A stretch of 64,000 nt of DNA, from assembly GCF_013003965.1 (NCBI RefSeq), contig NZ_CP053069.1, positions 4,123,419-4,187,418 on the forward strand, written 5' to 3'. Position numbers and translations under genes: made by a program. Positions 24,565 to 34,610 of the stretch are shown piece by piece. Within the stretch, counting starts at the first letter, position 1. Each line of letters starts with the position of its first letter. Source of the DNA: Usitatibacter rugosus. Lineage in GTDB: Bacteria > Pseudomonadota > Gammaproteobacteria > Burkholderiales > Usitatibacteraceae. Below the pieces are notes generated by a model, which had not been told where the DNA came from, ran no database searches, and saw only the letters and a program-made list of their open reading frames with translations.

Positions 24565-26793
24565 TCAGTCGTCGCCGTGCGTGGGCGCGGCGGCGTAGTA
24601 GCGTTCCTTGTTGCCGGACATGGCGAGAGCCTTGGCGATCACCGTACCCAGCCCGCCGGCGCCGCGCGTCCAGTCGTTGAACGCCGTGGCGACTTCCATC
24701 TGGCCCTTCGTGACCGTCGAGCGCTTCCAGATGCCGGCCGCGTACTTGTTCGATTCGGCGTAGGTCGGATAGATGTGGATGGTGCCGAGGATCTTGTTGA
24801 GTCCAATGCCGTACTTCATCGCCGTCACGAACTCGACGATGATCTCCCCGGCGTTGGGCCCGGCGATCGTGCAGCCGATGATCTTGTCGCTGCCCGCCGC
24901 GGTGAGCACCTTCACCAGCCCGTGGTTCTCGCTGTCGGCGATGGCGCGGTCGAGGTCGTCGATGCCGTAGGTGAAGACGTCGTACTTCACGCCCTTCTCC
25001 TTCGCCTCGGTCTCGCTCAAGCCCACGCGCGCGACTTCCGGATCCGTGAACGTGGCCCAGGGGATCACGGAGTAGTCGACCTTGAAGCTCTTGAAGCGGC
25101 CGAAGAGGCCGTTCACCGCGCAATACCAGGCCGTGTGCGACGCGGTGTGCGTGAACTGGTACGGCCCGATCGCATCGCCGCAGGCGTAGATGTTCGGATA
25201 GTGGGCCTGGAGGTATTCGTTCACCTCCACGGTCTTCTGCTTCGTGAGCGGGATGCCCAGCTCCTCGAGGCCGAAGCCCTGCGTGTTGGCGGCACGCCCC
25301 ACGGCGCAGAGGATCTCGTCGCATGCGATGCGCTTCTCGGCGCCCTGGTGCTGGACGACGACGATCTTCTCGCCGCCCTCGACGCGCACCTCCGTCGCCT
25401 TGTGGTCCACGAGCACGTCGATGCCGTCCTCGCGGAAGCGCTTCGCGACCATCTCGGAGAACTCCGGGTCCTCCTTGGTCATGATGCGCGGCGCCATCTC
25501 CACCTGGGTCACCTTCGAGCCGAGGCGCGCGAACGCCTGCGCGAGCTCGCAGCCGATCGGCCCGCCACCGAGCACGACCAGGCGCTTGGGCTGCTTGCGG
25601 ATCTCCCACAGGTTGTCGGAGTGCAGCGGGTTCGCTTCGCGCAGCCCCGGGATCGGCGGGATGAAGGGCTTGCCGCCCGTGGCGATGGTGATGTTCTTGG
25701 TCGTGAGCGTCTGCTTGCCGCCGTCGTTCAGCGTGACCTCGACGGTCCAGGGCGAGGTGATCTTCGCCGTGCCCTTCAGCACCTCGACACCCAGGCCCGT
25801 GTAGCGCGCGACCGAGTCATGCGGCTCGATATCGGCCACGACCTTCTGCACGCGCTCCATCGCCTCGGCGAAATCGAACTCGGCCGTGGCGCTCTTCACG
25901 CCGTAGTCCTTCGAGTGCTTGATCTGGTTCAGCAGCTTCGCCGTCTTGATGAGCGCCTTCGAGGGCACGCAGCCGGTGTTGAGGCAATCGCCGCCCATCT
26001 TGTGGCGTTCGATGAGCGTCACCTTCGCCTTCACCGCCGCGGCGATGTAGGCGGTGACCAGGCCCGCGGAGCCGCCGCCGATCACGACCATGTTGCGGTC
26101 GTACGACGCGGGCCGCGTCCACTTCGCGTAGACCTTGCGGGCCTTCAGCGCATCGAGGACCTTCTTGGCCGCGAGCGGGAAGATCCCGAGGAACACGAAC
26201 GCGGCCACCAGGCCCGGGGAGATCTTGAACTGTCCCAGCTGCGTCCCTGCGTACACGTACACGATCGTGCCCGCGAACATGCCGATCTGGCTCGTGATGA
26301 AGTAGGTCCGCACCGGCATCTTCGTGAGGCCCATCACGAGGTTGATGAGGAAGAAGGGGAAAGCCGGCACCAGGCGCAACGCGAAGAGGTAGAACGCGCC
26401 TTCCCGCTCGATGCCGTCGTTGATGGTCTTCAGCTTGTCGCCGAACTTGCCCTGGACCCAGTCGCGCAGCAGGTAGCGCGAGGCGAGGAAGGCGGTGGTG
26501 GCGCCGATCGTCGAGGCGAAGGAAACGAGGATCACGCCCCACACGAGGCCGAAGAGCGCCCCGGCCACCAGCGTGAGGATCGTGGCACCCGGCAGCGAAA
26601 GCCCCGTCACCAGCACGTACACCGCGAAGAACACGGCCGTGGTCTGCACGGGATGCGAATCCCGGTAGCCTTCGAGCACCGCGCGCTGCCCCTGGAAATA
26701 CTCGAGAGAGAAATACTGCTTCAGGTCGAACGCGAAGAACGCGCCGATCCCGGCCAGCAGCACGATGAAGACGAGGATCTTGCCGGCTTTCAC
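24565..26793 (-). CDS. Fusion of TVP38/VTT membrane domain and mercuric reductase-like FAD oxidoreductase
   Basis: A 742-residue two-domain protein. Residues 1 to about 225 are a TVP38/DedA-like (VTT) membrane domain with about five helices (LSLPGATILTLVAGALFG, AFLASRYLLRDWV, LVPAFPFFLINLVMGLTKMP). The rest is a class I pyridine nucleotide-disulfide oxidoreductase: VVIGGGSAGLVTAYIAA, the redox pair GGDCLNTGCVPSKAL (about 275), VVLGGGPIGCELAQAF and YACGDAIGPYQFTHTAS. The start is GTG 26793 with AAGGAG upstream. The mercury-binding C-terminal Cys pair of MerA is absent. Coupling a flavin reductase to a VTT anchor suggests membrane-localised redox chemistry. Confidence 0.9.
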   Translation of the reverse strand: MKAGKILVFIVLLAGIGAFFAFDLKQYFSLEYFQGQRAVLEGYRDSHPVQTTAVFFAVYVLVTGLSLPGATILTLVAGALFGLVWGVILVSFASTIGATTAFLASRYLLRDWVQGKFGDKLKTINDGIEREGAFYLFALRLVPAFPFFLINLVMGLTKMPVRTYFITSQIGMFAGTIVYVYAGTQLGQFKISPGLVAAFVFLGIFPLAAKKVLDALKARKVYAKWTRPASYDRNMVVIGGGSAGLVTAYIAAAVKAKVTLIERHKMGGDCLNTGCVPSKALIKTAKLLNQIKHSKDYGVKSATAEFDFAEAMERVQKVVADIEPHDSVARYTGLGVEVLKGTAKITSPWTVEVTLNDGGKQTLTTKNITIATGGKPFIPPIPGLREANPLHSDNLWEIRKQPKRLVVLGGGPIGCELAQAFARLGSKVTQVEMAPRIMTKEDPEFSEMVAKRFREDGIDVLVDHKATEVRVEGGEKIVVVQHQGAEKRIACDEILCAVGRAANTQGFGLEELGIPLTKQKTVEVNEYLQAHYPNIYACGDAIGPYQFTHTASHTAWYCAVNGLFGRFKSFKVDYSVIPWATFTDPEVARVGLSETEAKEKGVKYDVFTYGIDDLDRAIADSENHGLVKVLTAAGSDKIIGCTIAGPNAGEIIVEFVTAMKYGIGLNKILGTIHIYPTYAESNKYAAGIWKRSTVTKGQMEVATAFNDWTRGAGGLGTVIAKALAMSGNKERYYAAAPTHGDD

Positions 26794-26821
26794 GAACGCT
26801 CCTTCGGTGAGGAAACGACGA

Positions 26822-27877
26822 CTAGAGGAACTCGGCCCTCAGGTCGACGCTGGACTGCTTCCCGAGATCCTTGAAGTGTGCGTCGAGCCATTCGGTCGAT
26901 TCCTTACGGCCCCGCTCGCAGAGATCGGTGAGGAAGCGCCAGTCGGTCGAGAACTTGCTCGCGACACCCAGGTCCTTCAACGCCTTGTCGGCGCGGATGG
27001 AGTGGATGAGGACGTTCTTCACCTTCGCGGCGAACTCGGGCTTGAGCCAGCCGTCCTCGAGCATCTTCCCGACGAAGGCGATGGCGCGGAACTCCTTGAT
27101 CAGCGCCGAGTTGAACGTGAGCTCGTTCAGGCGGTTCTCGATCTCCGGCGCCGTGCGCGGCACGCCCGGGCGGTAGATCGGGTTGATGTGCAGGATGACC
27201 ACGTCGCGCGAATCGGTGTGATAGAAGAGCGGATAGAGCACCGGGTTGCCCATGTAGCCGCCGTCCCAGTAGAACTGGCCCTCGATCTCGACGGCTTGAA
27301 AGAGGAACGGCAGGCAGGACGAGGCCATCACCACGTCGGGCGTGATCTCCTCGTTCGTGAAGATGCGCGCCTTGCCGGTCTCGACGTTCGTCGCCGCGAG
27401 GAAGAGCTTCACCCCGCCCTTGTCCTGGCGCAGCCGCTCGAAGTCGACGACCTTCTCGATCGTCGCGCGGAACGGGTTCCAGTTGTACGGGTTCCATTGG
27501 TACGGCGACATGGTGCCCGTCATCATCTTGAAGACCTTGAACGACTCGGGCGAGTTGAAGCCTGCGCGCTGCTCGGAGAGCGTGCGCCAGAACTTCTCCA
27601 GCATCTCGCGCGCACCCTCGGGGCCGTTCAGCAGGTAGCCGTAGGCGACGAGCACGGCATTCACCGAGCCGGCACTGGTGCCGGAGATGCCTTCGACTTC
27701 GAGCCGGCCGTCGGCCAGCATCGCGTCGATGATTCCCCACGCGAACGCGCCGTGGGATCCGCCGCCCTGCAGCGCGAGGTTGATGCGCTTCACCTGCGTC
27801 GCGGACTTCTTCGGCGCCACGTGCGTCGTGCGGGGTGCGGCGGCAGCCGTCTTCTTCGCGGTTTTTTTCGTTGTCAT
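26822..27877 (-). CDS. Patatin-like phospholipase
   Basis: A 351-residue patatin hydrolase. The oxyanion loop is NLALQGGGSHGAFAWG (about residue 34), the nucleophile is in GISGTSAGSVNAVL (serine about 64) and the catalytic Asp is in YWDGGYMGNPVLYPL (about 205), forming the Ser-Asp dyad. The C-terminal extension (HINPIYRPGVPRTAPEIENRL) is of the DUF3734 type. The N-terminus is lysine/alanine-rich (KKTAKKTAAAAP) without a signal peptide, so it is cytoplasmic. ATG 27877 has GGGA upstream. In this operon it may release or remodel lipid-linked product. Confidence 0.92.
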   Translation of the reverse strand: MTTKKTAKKTAAAAPRTTHVAPKKSATQVKRINLALQGGGSHGAFAWGIIDAMLADGRLEVEGISGTSAGSVNAVLVAYGYLLNGPEGAREMLEKFWRTLSEQRAGFNSPESFKVFKMMTGTMSPYQWNPYNWNPFRATIEKVVDFERLRQDKGGVKLFLAATNVETGKARIFTNEEITPDVVMASSCLPFLFQAVEIEGQFYWDGGYMGNPVLYPLFYHTDSRDVVILHINPIYRPGVPRTAPEIENRLNELTFNSALIKEFRAIAFVGKMLEDGWLKPEFAAKVKNVLIHSIRADKALKDLGVASKFSTDWRFLTDLCERGRKESTEWLDAHFKDLGKQSSVDLRAEFL

Positions 27878-27887
27878 TTTTATCTCC

Positions 27888-28850
27888 CTAGGCCGCGTGG
27901 GGCGCGGCTTGCGACTTCGTGAACTTCGGGCCGTGTGCGATACGGCGGTAATAGGACTCGTGGGCAGGGGAGCCCTCGGGCCAGGACGCGAGGAAGCGCT
28001 CGTTCCACCGGCGCTCGTCGAATCGCAGGGCGAGCGCATCGACGTGGACGCCGCGCACTTGAACCCCATACAGCGTTTCGGACGGCGCGGCACTGCAGGC
28101 GATGCGGGTGACGATCCCGTGCGCCGTTCCGGAGAAATTCGGCATGCCCGCCGCGCCGTTGTTGATGACGGCACCGAACGGGAAGGCGCGGCAAGCCGGC
28201 AGGCAGGTGTGGCTGCTCGCGAAGACGTCGACTTTCGATTCGGCGAACACGCTCTCGAGCCAGCGGGCCTTGCGCGGATTGTCGAGCTGGTCGTGGGCGA
28301 AGCCCCATCCGGCGAGCGAAGCGGCGTCGCCATGCACGAGGCCCACGCGCGCATCGCCGACGCGGGCCACGAGATTCATCGGCAGCTCGCCGTGGCGCTT
28401 GCGAAGGTCCGGAAAGCGGCGCGACGTCTCGCGGAGCGCATCGAGGATCCGGTTGGAGCGCTCGACTTCCGCATCGCCCACCTCGGCGGGATAAGCGCAG
28501 CCGCAGCCCGCGCCGCTGTCTTCGTGCGCGATCTCGGTCTCGACGTTGCCGCGGGTCGCCGAATGCGCGAGCACCGTGCTCGCAACGTAGTCGAAGTCCG
28601 AAGGCGCTACGTCGAACCAGTGGAAATCGCCGTTGAAGGCGAGCTTGGCTCCCGGCTCACGCGCCACCATCGCGAGGAGCGCATCGAGCGCATCGACGTT
28701 GCCGTACAGGCCGCCCGCGACGTAGAGCGTTTCGCACTCGATCTCGGGTGCGCGGTCGAACGAGCGCGGCGGATAGCGGTAGTCCTGCGGGCAGGCGCGG
28801 CCGGGACGCTCGTCCCGCTCGATGCCGAGCGCGAGGGGAGACGCGGCCAT
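27888..28850 (-). CDS. Calcineurin-like metallophosphoesterase family protein
   Basis: A 320-residue protein resembling metallophosphoesterases: YVAGGLYGNVDALDALLAM (first motif, degenerate: the usual DxHG reads GLYG), FNGDFHWFD (GDxxx motif, about 85), GLVHGD and VFASSHTCLPACR (GHTH-like, degenerate). It has CGCAYP and other cysteines not usual for the fold. Start is ATG 28850, just after the radical SAM gene stop at 28852. The changed metal ligands mean activity is uncertain. The gene regularly accompanies ArsS-type enzymes, so a phosphatase step in the same pathway is plausible. Confidence 0.78.
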   Translation of the reverse strand: MAASPLALGIERDERPGRACPQDYRYPPRSFDRAPEIECETLYVAGGLYGNVDALDALLAMVAREPGAKLAFNGDFHWFDVAPSDFDYVASTVLAHSATRGNVETEIAHEDSGAGCGCAYPAEVGDAEVERSNRILDALRETSRRFPDLRKRHGELPMNLVARVGDARVGLVHGDAASLAGWGFAHDQLDNPRKARWLESVFAESKVDVFASSHTCLPACRAFPFGAVINNGAAGMPNFSGTAHGIVTRIACSAAPSETLYGVQVRGVHVDALALRFDERRWNERFLASWPEGSPAHESYYRRIAHGPKFTKSQAAPHAA

Positions 28851-28851
28851 G

Positions 28852-29814
<963 letters not shown>

Positions 29815-29886
29815 TGGGTGGGCCGTGCGCCTCGAGGGATTCGGGCATCATAGCAAAGCACCCCTTCCCCAGTCCCGTTTCCCCGA

Positions 29887-30726
29887 ATGGCCGATCCCAA
29901 GGAACACGCCCCCGCCGACGGCGCCCGCCTCGATTTCGCAGGCGCCATGAGCTATGGCGACTACCTCCAGCTGGACAACCTGCTCGCCGCGCAGGCGCCC
30001 CGCTCGGGCGACCACAACGAGATGCTCTTCATCGTCCAGCACCAGGCGACGGAGCTGTGGATGAAGCTCATGCTCCACGAGCTTCGCGCCGCCCGCTCGG
30101 CCATTCGCGACGACGACCTCTCCTCGGGCTTCAAGATGCTCTCGCGGGTGGCCCGGATCATGGCGCAGCTGAACCAGTCCTGGGATGTCCTCGCGACCCT
30201 CACGCCGGCGGAATACTCGGCGTTTCGCGGCTCGCTCGGCAGCTCCTCGGGCTTCCAGTCGTACCAGTACCGCGCCATCGAATTCCTGCTCGGCAACAAG
30301 GACGCGATCAAGATGTCGCCCCACCGCCACCGCGACGACCTGCACGGCCCGCTCGAGAAGCTGCTCGCCGAGCCCTCGCTCTACGACGAGGCCATCCGCG
30401 TGCTCGCCCGGCGCGGTTTCGCGATCGACGCGGCCGTCGTCGAGCGCGACTGGAGCGTCTCGCACGCGTTCAACGAATCGGTGTTGCAGGCCTGGGTGGA
30501 CGTCTACAAATCCACCGGCAAGAACTGGGATCTCTACGAGCTCGCCGAGAAGCTGGTCGACCTCGAGGATGCGTTCCGGCAGTGGCGCTTCCGCCATGCG
30601 ACGACGGTCGAGCGCGTGATCGGCTTCAAGCGCGGCACCGGCGGCACCTCGGGCGTGAGCTACTTGAAGCGCGTCGTGGAAGGCGTCCTGTTCCCCGAGC
30701 TCTGGCAGGCGCGGACGTCCCTCTAG
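29887..30726 (+). CDS. kynA: Tryptophan 2,3-dioxygenase
   Basis: A 279-residue heme dioxygenase opening the indole ring of tryptophan to N-formylkynurenine. Family segments: [33 protein letters not shown] (active-site His, about 52), [19 protein letters not shown], and the proximal heme histidine in [28 protein letters not shown] (about 240). Length matches bacterial TDOs. The kynurenine formamidase and kynureninase genes that commonly accompany it are not in the window. The start at 29887 is the only reasonable one before MSYGDY. Confidence 0.97.
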   Translation: MADPKEHAPADGARLDFAGAMSYGDYLQLDNLLAAQAPRSGDHNEMLFIVQHQATELWMKLMLHELRAARSAIRDDDLSSGFKMLSRVARIMAQLNQSWDVLATLTPAEYSAFRGSLGSSSGFQSYQYRAIEFLLGNKDAIKMSPHRHRDDLHGPLEKLLAEPSLYDEAIRVLARRGFAIDAAVVERDWSVSHAFNESVLQAWVDVYKSTGKNWDLYELAEKLVDLEDAFRQWRFRHATTVERVIGFKRGTGGTSGVSYLKRVVEGVLFPELWQARTSL

Positions 30727-30728
30727 CC

Positions 30729-32207
30729 ATGACCGAGATCGAGCTCAAGCTCTCGCTCTCGCCGGCCGACGTCGCGGCCTTTCGCCGCGCCGGCCCGCTC
30801 TCCGGCGTGCGGCCCACGCGCCGCAAGCTCACCAGCATCTACTACGACACGCCCGACTGCGAGCTGCAGAAGGCGGGCATGGCGCTGCGGCTGCGCAAGT
30901 CCGGCCGCACCTGGACCCAGACCCTGAAGGGCGGCACGAGCGGCACCGGCGGCCTCCACGAGCGGCACGAATGGGAGACCGAGCGCCCCGACGCCACGAT
31001 CGACCTCGCGGCGCTGGAAGGCACGATGCTCGACAAGGCTTCGGGCACCGTGGGCGAGCGGCTGCGGCCGGCCTTCACCGTCGAGTTCCAGCGCGAAACG
31101 TGGGATATCGAGCCCGTGCCCGGCACGCGCGTCGAGGTCGCGCTCGATCGGGGCCAGGCCTCGGTGGGCGGGGACACGGACAGCGTGTGCGAAGTGGAGA
31201 TCGAGCTGAAGGAAGGCGACCGCGCCGCGGCCTTCGATTTCGCGCGCGCCCTCGCGGCCGAGATCTCGCTGCATCCCAGCTCCGTGACGAAGGCCGAGCG
31301 CGGGTACCGACTGCTGCGCCACGAAGCCCTGCAGCCCGTGAAGTCGCGGCGCGTGACGCTCGATCCGGGCATGGATGTCGAGCAGGCCGCGCGGGCCCTG
31401 GTGGCCGCGAGCCTCGAGCAGCTCCAGGCCAACGAGGAAGGCGTGCTCGCGACGAACGATCCCGAGTTCGTGCACCAGGCACGCGTGGGTCTCCGGCGCA
31501 TGCGCTCGGCGCTGCGGATCTTCCGCGAGGTGCTGCCGCCCGAAGCGGAAGCGTGGCGCGCCGATCTCGGCGAGCTCGCCCGCACGCTCGGCGAGGCGCG
31601 CGATTGGGATGTGTTCGCCACCGAAACCCTGCCGCCGCTCGCCCGCGCTTTCGGCGATCCAGTCATGGGCAAGCGCATCGCGCGCCGCGTGAGCGCACCG
31701 CGGAAGAAGGCGCTCGAGCAGGCCCGCGCCGCCCTGCTCGCGAAATCCTTCGCCGCCCTCGTGCTCGACCTCACGAAATGGCTCTCGGGCCCGGTCTCCG
31801 ACCCTCCCGAAGCCGCCGTCACGCTCATGGACTTCGCGACGCGACTCGCGCGGAAGCGCCACCGCCGGCTCATCGCCGATGCGCAGGGCCTCGCACAGCG
31901 CACGACCGAGGAGCGCCACGCGGTGCGCATCGACGCCAAGCGCCTTCGCTACGCCGTGGACGGCTTCGCGTCGCTCTTCCGGGAGAAGCGCGTCGAGCGC
32001 TACCTGCGCGAGCTCTCCGATCTCCAGGACGTCCTCGGCACGTCCAACGACGCGGCCACGGCCGCGCGTCTCCTTTCCGGGCTGCATCCGCCCGCCGATT
32101 TCGCCGCGTTCGCCCGCGGCTACCTCGCAGCCCGCATCGACGGCGATGCGCACACCGCCGAGGCGCGCGTCGAACGCCTCGCTTCGTCAAAACAATTCTG
32201 GAGTTGA
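30729..32207 (+). CDS. CYTH-CHAD domain protein
   Basis: A 492-residue protein: an N-terminal CYTH (triphosphate tunnel) domain starting TEIELKLSLSP (the ExExK signature), with YYDTPDCELQKAGMALRLRK and a closing CEVEIELKEGD, followed from about residue 220 by a CHAD helical domain rich in conserved His/Arg (VHQARVGLRRMRSALRIF, RHAVRIDAKRLRYAVDGF). CHAD domains bind polyphosphate and CYTH domains cleave triphosphate or inorganic tripolyphosphate. It is followed by the polyphosphate kinase-type gene after four bases, consistent with a shared polyphosphate function. Confidence 0.93.
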   Translation: MTEIELKLSLSPADVAAFRRAGPLSGVRPTRRKLTSIYYDTPDCELQKAGMALRLRKSGRTWTQTLKGGTSGTGGLHERHEWETERPDATIDLAALEGTMLDKASGTVGERLRPAFTVEFQRETWDIEPVPGTRVEVALDRGQASVGGDTDSVCEVEIELKEGDRAAAFDFARALAAEISLHPSSVTKAERGYRLLRHEALQPVKSRRVTLDPGMDVEQAARALVAASLEQLQANEEGVLATNDPEFVHQARVGLRRMRSALRIFREVLPPEAEAWRADLGELARTLGEARDWDVFATETLPPLARAFGDPVMGKRIARRVSAPRKKALEQARAALLAKSFAALVLDLTKWLSGPVSDPPEAAVTLMDFATRLARKRHRRLIADAQGLAQRTTEERHAVRIDAKRLRYAVDGFASLFREKRVERYLRELSDLQDVLGTSNDAATAARLLSGLHPPADFAAFARGYLAARIDGDAHTAEARVERLASSKQFWS

Positions 32208-32211
32208 CCCC

Positions 32212-33684
32212 ATGTTCGAGACCGCGGAGATCGGCCACAAGCTGTCGAAGGAACGCTACAAGCGCGAGGAGCCGAAGCTGCGCCAGGCGTTGCTCGAAGC
32301 CCAGTACCAGCTGCTGGAGAAGGGCAAGTTCCCCGTCCTGTTGATCGTGAGCGGCGTCGAGGGCGCGGGCAAGGGCGAGACGGTCAACCTCTTCAACGAA
32401 TGGATGGATCCGCGCCACCTTCGGGCCTTCGCCTTCGGCAAGCCCGGGCCTGCAGACAAGGGCCGGCCGGTGATGTGGCGCTACTGGCAGGCCCTGCCAC
32501 CCAAGGGAAAGATCGGGATCTTCTTCGGCTCCTGGTACACCGACGCGATCGTCGATCGCACGCGGGGCAAGACCGGCAAGGCCGCGTTCGGGCGCGAGCT
32601 GGACCGCATCCGCCGCCTGGAGCGCATGCTCTCGGCCGAGGGCGTGCTCGTGGTGAAGCTCTGGTTCCACATCACCAAGCCGCAGATGAAGAAGCGGCTG
32701 AAGAAGCTCGGCTCGAGCAAGCTCACGGCGTGGCGCGCGACCGCGAACGAATGGAAGTACTACAAGGACTACGACAAATTCCGCGACATCAGCGAGGACG
32801 CGGTGCGCGAAACGTCCACCGGCGCGGCGCCGTGGCACGTGATCGAGGGCTACGATCCGCAGTACCGCTCGCTCACGGCCGGACGCATCCTGCTCTCGGC
32901 GATGAAGCATCGCCTGGAAGGCGAGATGCCCACGCTTCCCTCGCCCGCGCCACCGGCCACCCCGCCGCTCGACGGGCACAACATCCTCAAGTCGCTCGAC
33001 TACGCCGCGAAGCTCACGCGTCCGCAATACGACAAGAAGCTGGACGCACTGCAGGCGGAGCTCGCGTACGCCATGCGCAGCAAGGCAATGCGCGACCGTG
33101 GCGTGTGCGCGGTCTTCGAGGGCATGGACGCCGCCGGAAAGGGCAGCACCATTCGCCGCATCACGCGCGCGCTCGACGCTCGTTACTACCGTGTCATCCC
33201 GGTTGCTGCGCCCACGGAAGAAGAGCGTGCGCAGCCTTACCTCTGGCGTTTCTGGCGCAACGTGCCTCAGCCCGGCCACACGACGATCTTCGACCGCTCC
33301 TGGTACGGGCGCGTGCTGGTCGAGCGCGTGGAAGGGTTCGCGACGCAATTCGCGTGGATGCGCGCCTACCAGGAGATCAACGAGTTCGAAGCGGAGATGG
33401 CCGAGTCCGGGATCCTCGTCGTGAAGTTCTGGATGGCGGTCACGCCCGAGGAGCAGCTGAAGCGCTTCAAGCAGCGCAAGGAAATCGCGTACAAGCGCTA
33501 CAAGATCACCGCCGAGGATTGGCGCAACCGCAAGCAGTGGCCGAAGTACGAGCAGGCGGTGTGCGACATGATCGAGCGCACCTCCACGGACATGGCGCCG
33601 TGGAACCTGATCGCGGCCAACGACAAGCTGCACGCCCGGGTGGAAGTGCTCGAGCGCCTGGTGCAGGCGATCAAGCGAGCGTGA
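32212..33684 (+). CDS. pap: Polyphosphate:AMP phosphotransferase (double PPK2 domain)
   Basis: A 490-residue enzyme with two PPK2 domains in tandem, the form of polyphosphate:AMP phosphotransferase, which makes ADP from AMP and polyphosphate. Domain 1 has IVSGVEGAGKGETVN (Walker A, about 50) and FFGSWYTDAI; domain 2 has VFEGMDAAGKGSTIRRIT (about 305), IFDRSWYGRVLVERVEGF and WNLIAANDK. Domain 1 keeps a glycine-rich loop but deviates in the Walker B/lid (SWYTDA for RSWYGR), as is usual for the N-terminal domain of Pap. It lies immediately after the CHAD gene. Confidence 0.93.
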   Translation: MFETAEIGHKLSKERYKREEPKLRQALLEAQYQLLEKGKFPVLLIVSGVEGAGKGETVNLFNEWMDPRHLRAFAFGKPGPADKGRPVMWRYWQALPPKGKIGIFFGSWYTDAIVDRTRGKTGKAAFGRELDRIRRLERMLSAEGVLVVKLWFHITKPQMKKRLKKLGSSKLTAWRATANEWKYYKDYDKFRDISEDAVRETSTGAAPWHVIEGYDPQYRSLTAGRILLSAMKHRLEGEMPTLPSPAPPATPPLDGHNILKSLDYAAKLTRPQYDKKLDALQAELAYAMRSKAMRDRGVCAVFEGMDAAGKGSTIRRITRALDARYYRVIPVAAPTEEERAQPYLWRFWRNVPQPGHTTIFDRSWYGRVLVERVEGFATQFAWMRAYQEINEFEAEMAESGILVVKFWMAVTPEEQLKRFKQRKEIAYKRYKITAEDWRNRKQWPKYEQAVCDMIERTSTDMAPWNLIAANDKLHARVEVLERLVQAIKRA

Positions 33685-34090
33685 GCTGGATGCGGTTGCG
33701 GCCGTACAGGTAGGCGTACTCGGAGGTCGCGGTCAGGCCGTGGGCGAGCAGCACGCCCAGGCCGCCTTCGCGGCGGGTCTCGGCCAGCGCTTCCAGCATT
33801 TCACGTGTAGCGCGGGCGAAGGGATTGAAGGGCGGCGCTCGGTCTTCATACGTTAGCGACACTTGCCCGTCGTCGGCAGTAAGGCGGATCCAGACCGGGG
33901 CATCGCTGCCGCCCCGGTGGCCGTGTTTCACGGTGTTGAGGAAGAGCTCCTCGAGCACCAGGCAGACCTTGAGGCAGGAGTCCCGCGGCACGCCGGAAGC
34001 CTCGCAGAAGCCCTCGATGAAGCCGCGGGCTCGCTTCCACGAGTCCAGCCGCGACGTAAACATACCCATGCGAGTTGTGACGGCGTTCAC
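33671..34090 (-). CDS. RsbW-like anti-sigma factor / serine-protein kinase (HATPase)
   Basis: A 139-residue GHKL ATPase. The N box is VCLVLEELFLNTVKHGH (about 50), the G1-like region VSLTYEDRAPPFNPF and the G2 region TRREGGLGVLLAHGLTA. Such small kinases phosphorylate STAS anti-anti-sigma partners or bind sigma factors. The GTG at 34090 with AAAGGG upstream is the best start; ATGs at 34069 and 34063 are alternatives. It overlaps the end of pap by 14 bases (antisense) and diverges from the FecR gene. The STAS protein (38276) and SpoIIE-type phosphatase (35266) nearby complete a partner-switching set. Confidence 0.82.
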   Translation of the reverse strand: MNAVTTRMGMFTSRLDSWKRARGFIEGFCEASGVPRDSCLKVCLVLEELFLNTVKHGHRGGSDAPVWIRLTADDGQVSLTYEDRAPPFNPFARATREMLEALAETRREGGLGVLLAHGLTATSEYAYLYGRNRIQLTLA

Positions 34091-34150
34091 ATTTTTGCCC
34101 TTTCGGGCATTATAGGATGCATCCGCACAACAAAAAGCGGAGCAAAAAAC

Positions 34151-34603
34151 ATGAAAACCCCCACGATCCTGATGGCGGCACTCTTGGCCTGCGCCGGCAC
34201 CGCGTTGGCCGCGGATATCGGCCAAGTGAAGGTCTCGAAAGGCGACGTGCAGATCCAGCGCGGCGCCACCAAGCAATCCGCGAAGGTCGGGATGGGTATC
34301 CAGGCCTCGGACGTCGTGCTCACGGGCACGGACGGCGCTGCAGGCATCACGTTCACCGACAACAGCCTGGTCTCCGTCGGTCCCAACAGCATCTTCGCCA
34401 TCGACCGCTATTCGTTCGACACGACCACCCACGCGGGTGAGTTCGAGGGCTCGCTCAAGAAGGGCAAGCTCGCCGCCGTGTCGGGCAAGATGGTCAAGCA
34501 GTCGCCCGAGGCGATGAAGATCCGCACCCCCTCCGCCGTGATGGGCGTGCGTGGCACCGAGTTCGTCGTGCAGGTCGACGAGCCGGCCGTCCAGCGCCAC
34601 TAA
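34151..34603 (+). CDS. FecR-domain exported protein
   Basis: A 150-residue protein with a signal peptide (1-21, ending ALAA) and a FecR-type domain: GDVQIQRGATKQSAKVGMGI, ITFTDNSLVSVGPNSIFAI and IRTPSAVMGVRGTEFVVQVD. These domains are small beta-helical surface or periplasmic sensors. The ATG at 34151 has GGAG nine bases upstream, and a TTCACA-17-ATTATA promoter is possible at about 34086-34114. The lipoprotein gene follows seven bases after the stop. Confidence 0.88.
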   Translation: MKTPTILMAALLACAGTALAADIGQVKVSKGDVQIQRGATKQSAKVGMGIQASDVVLTGTDGAAGITFTDNSLVSVGPNSIFAIDRYSFDTTTHAGEFEGSLKKGKLAAVSGKMVKQSPEAMKIRTPSAVMGVRGTEFVVQVDEPAVQRH

Positions 34604-34610
34604 GGCCCGC

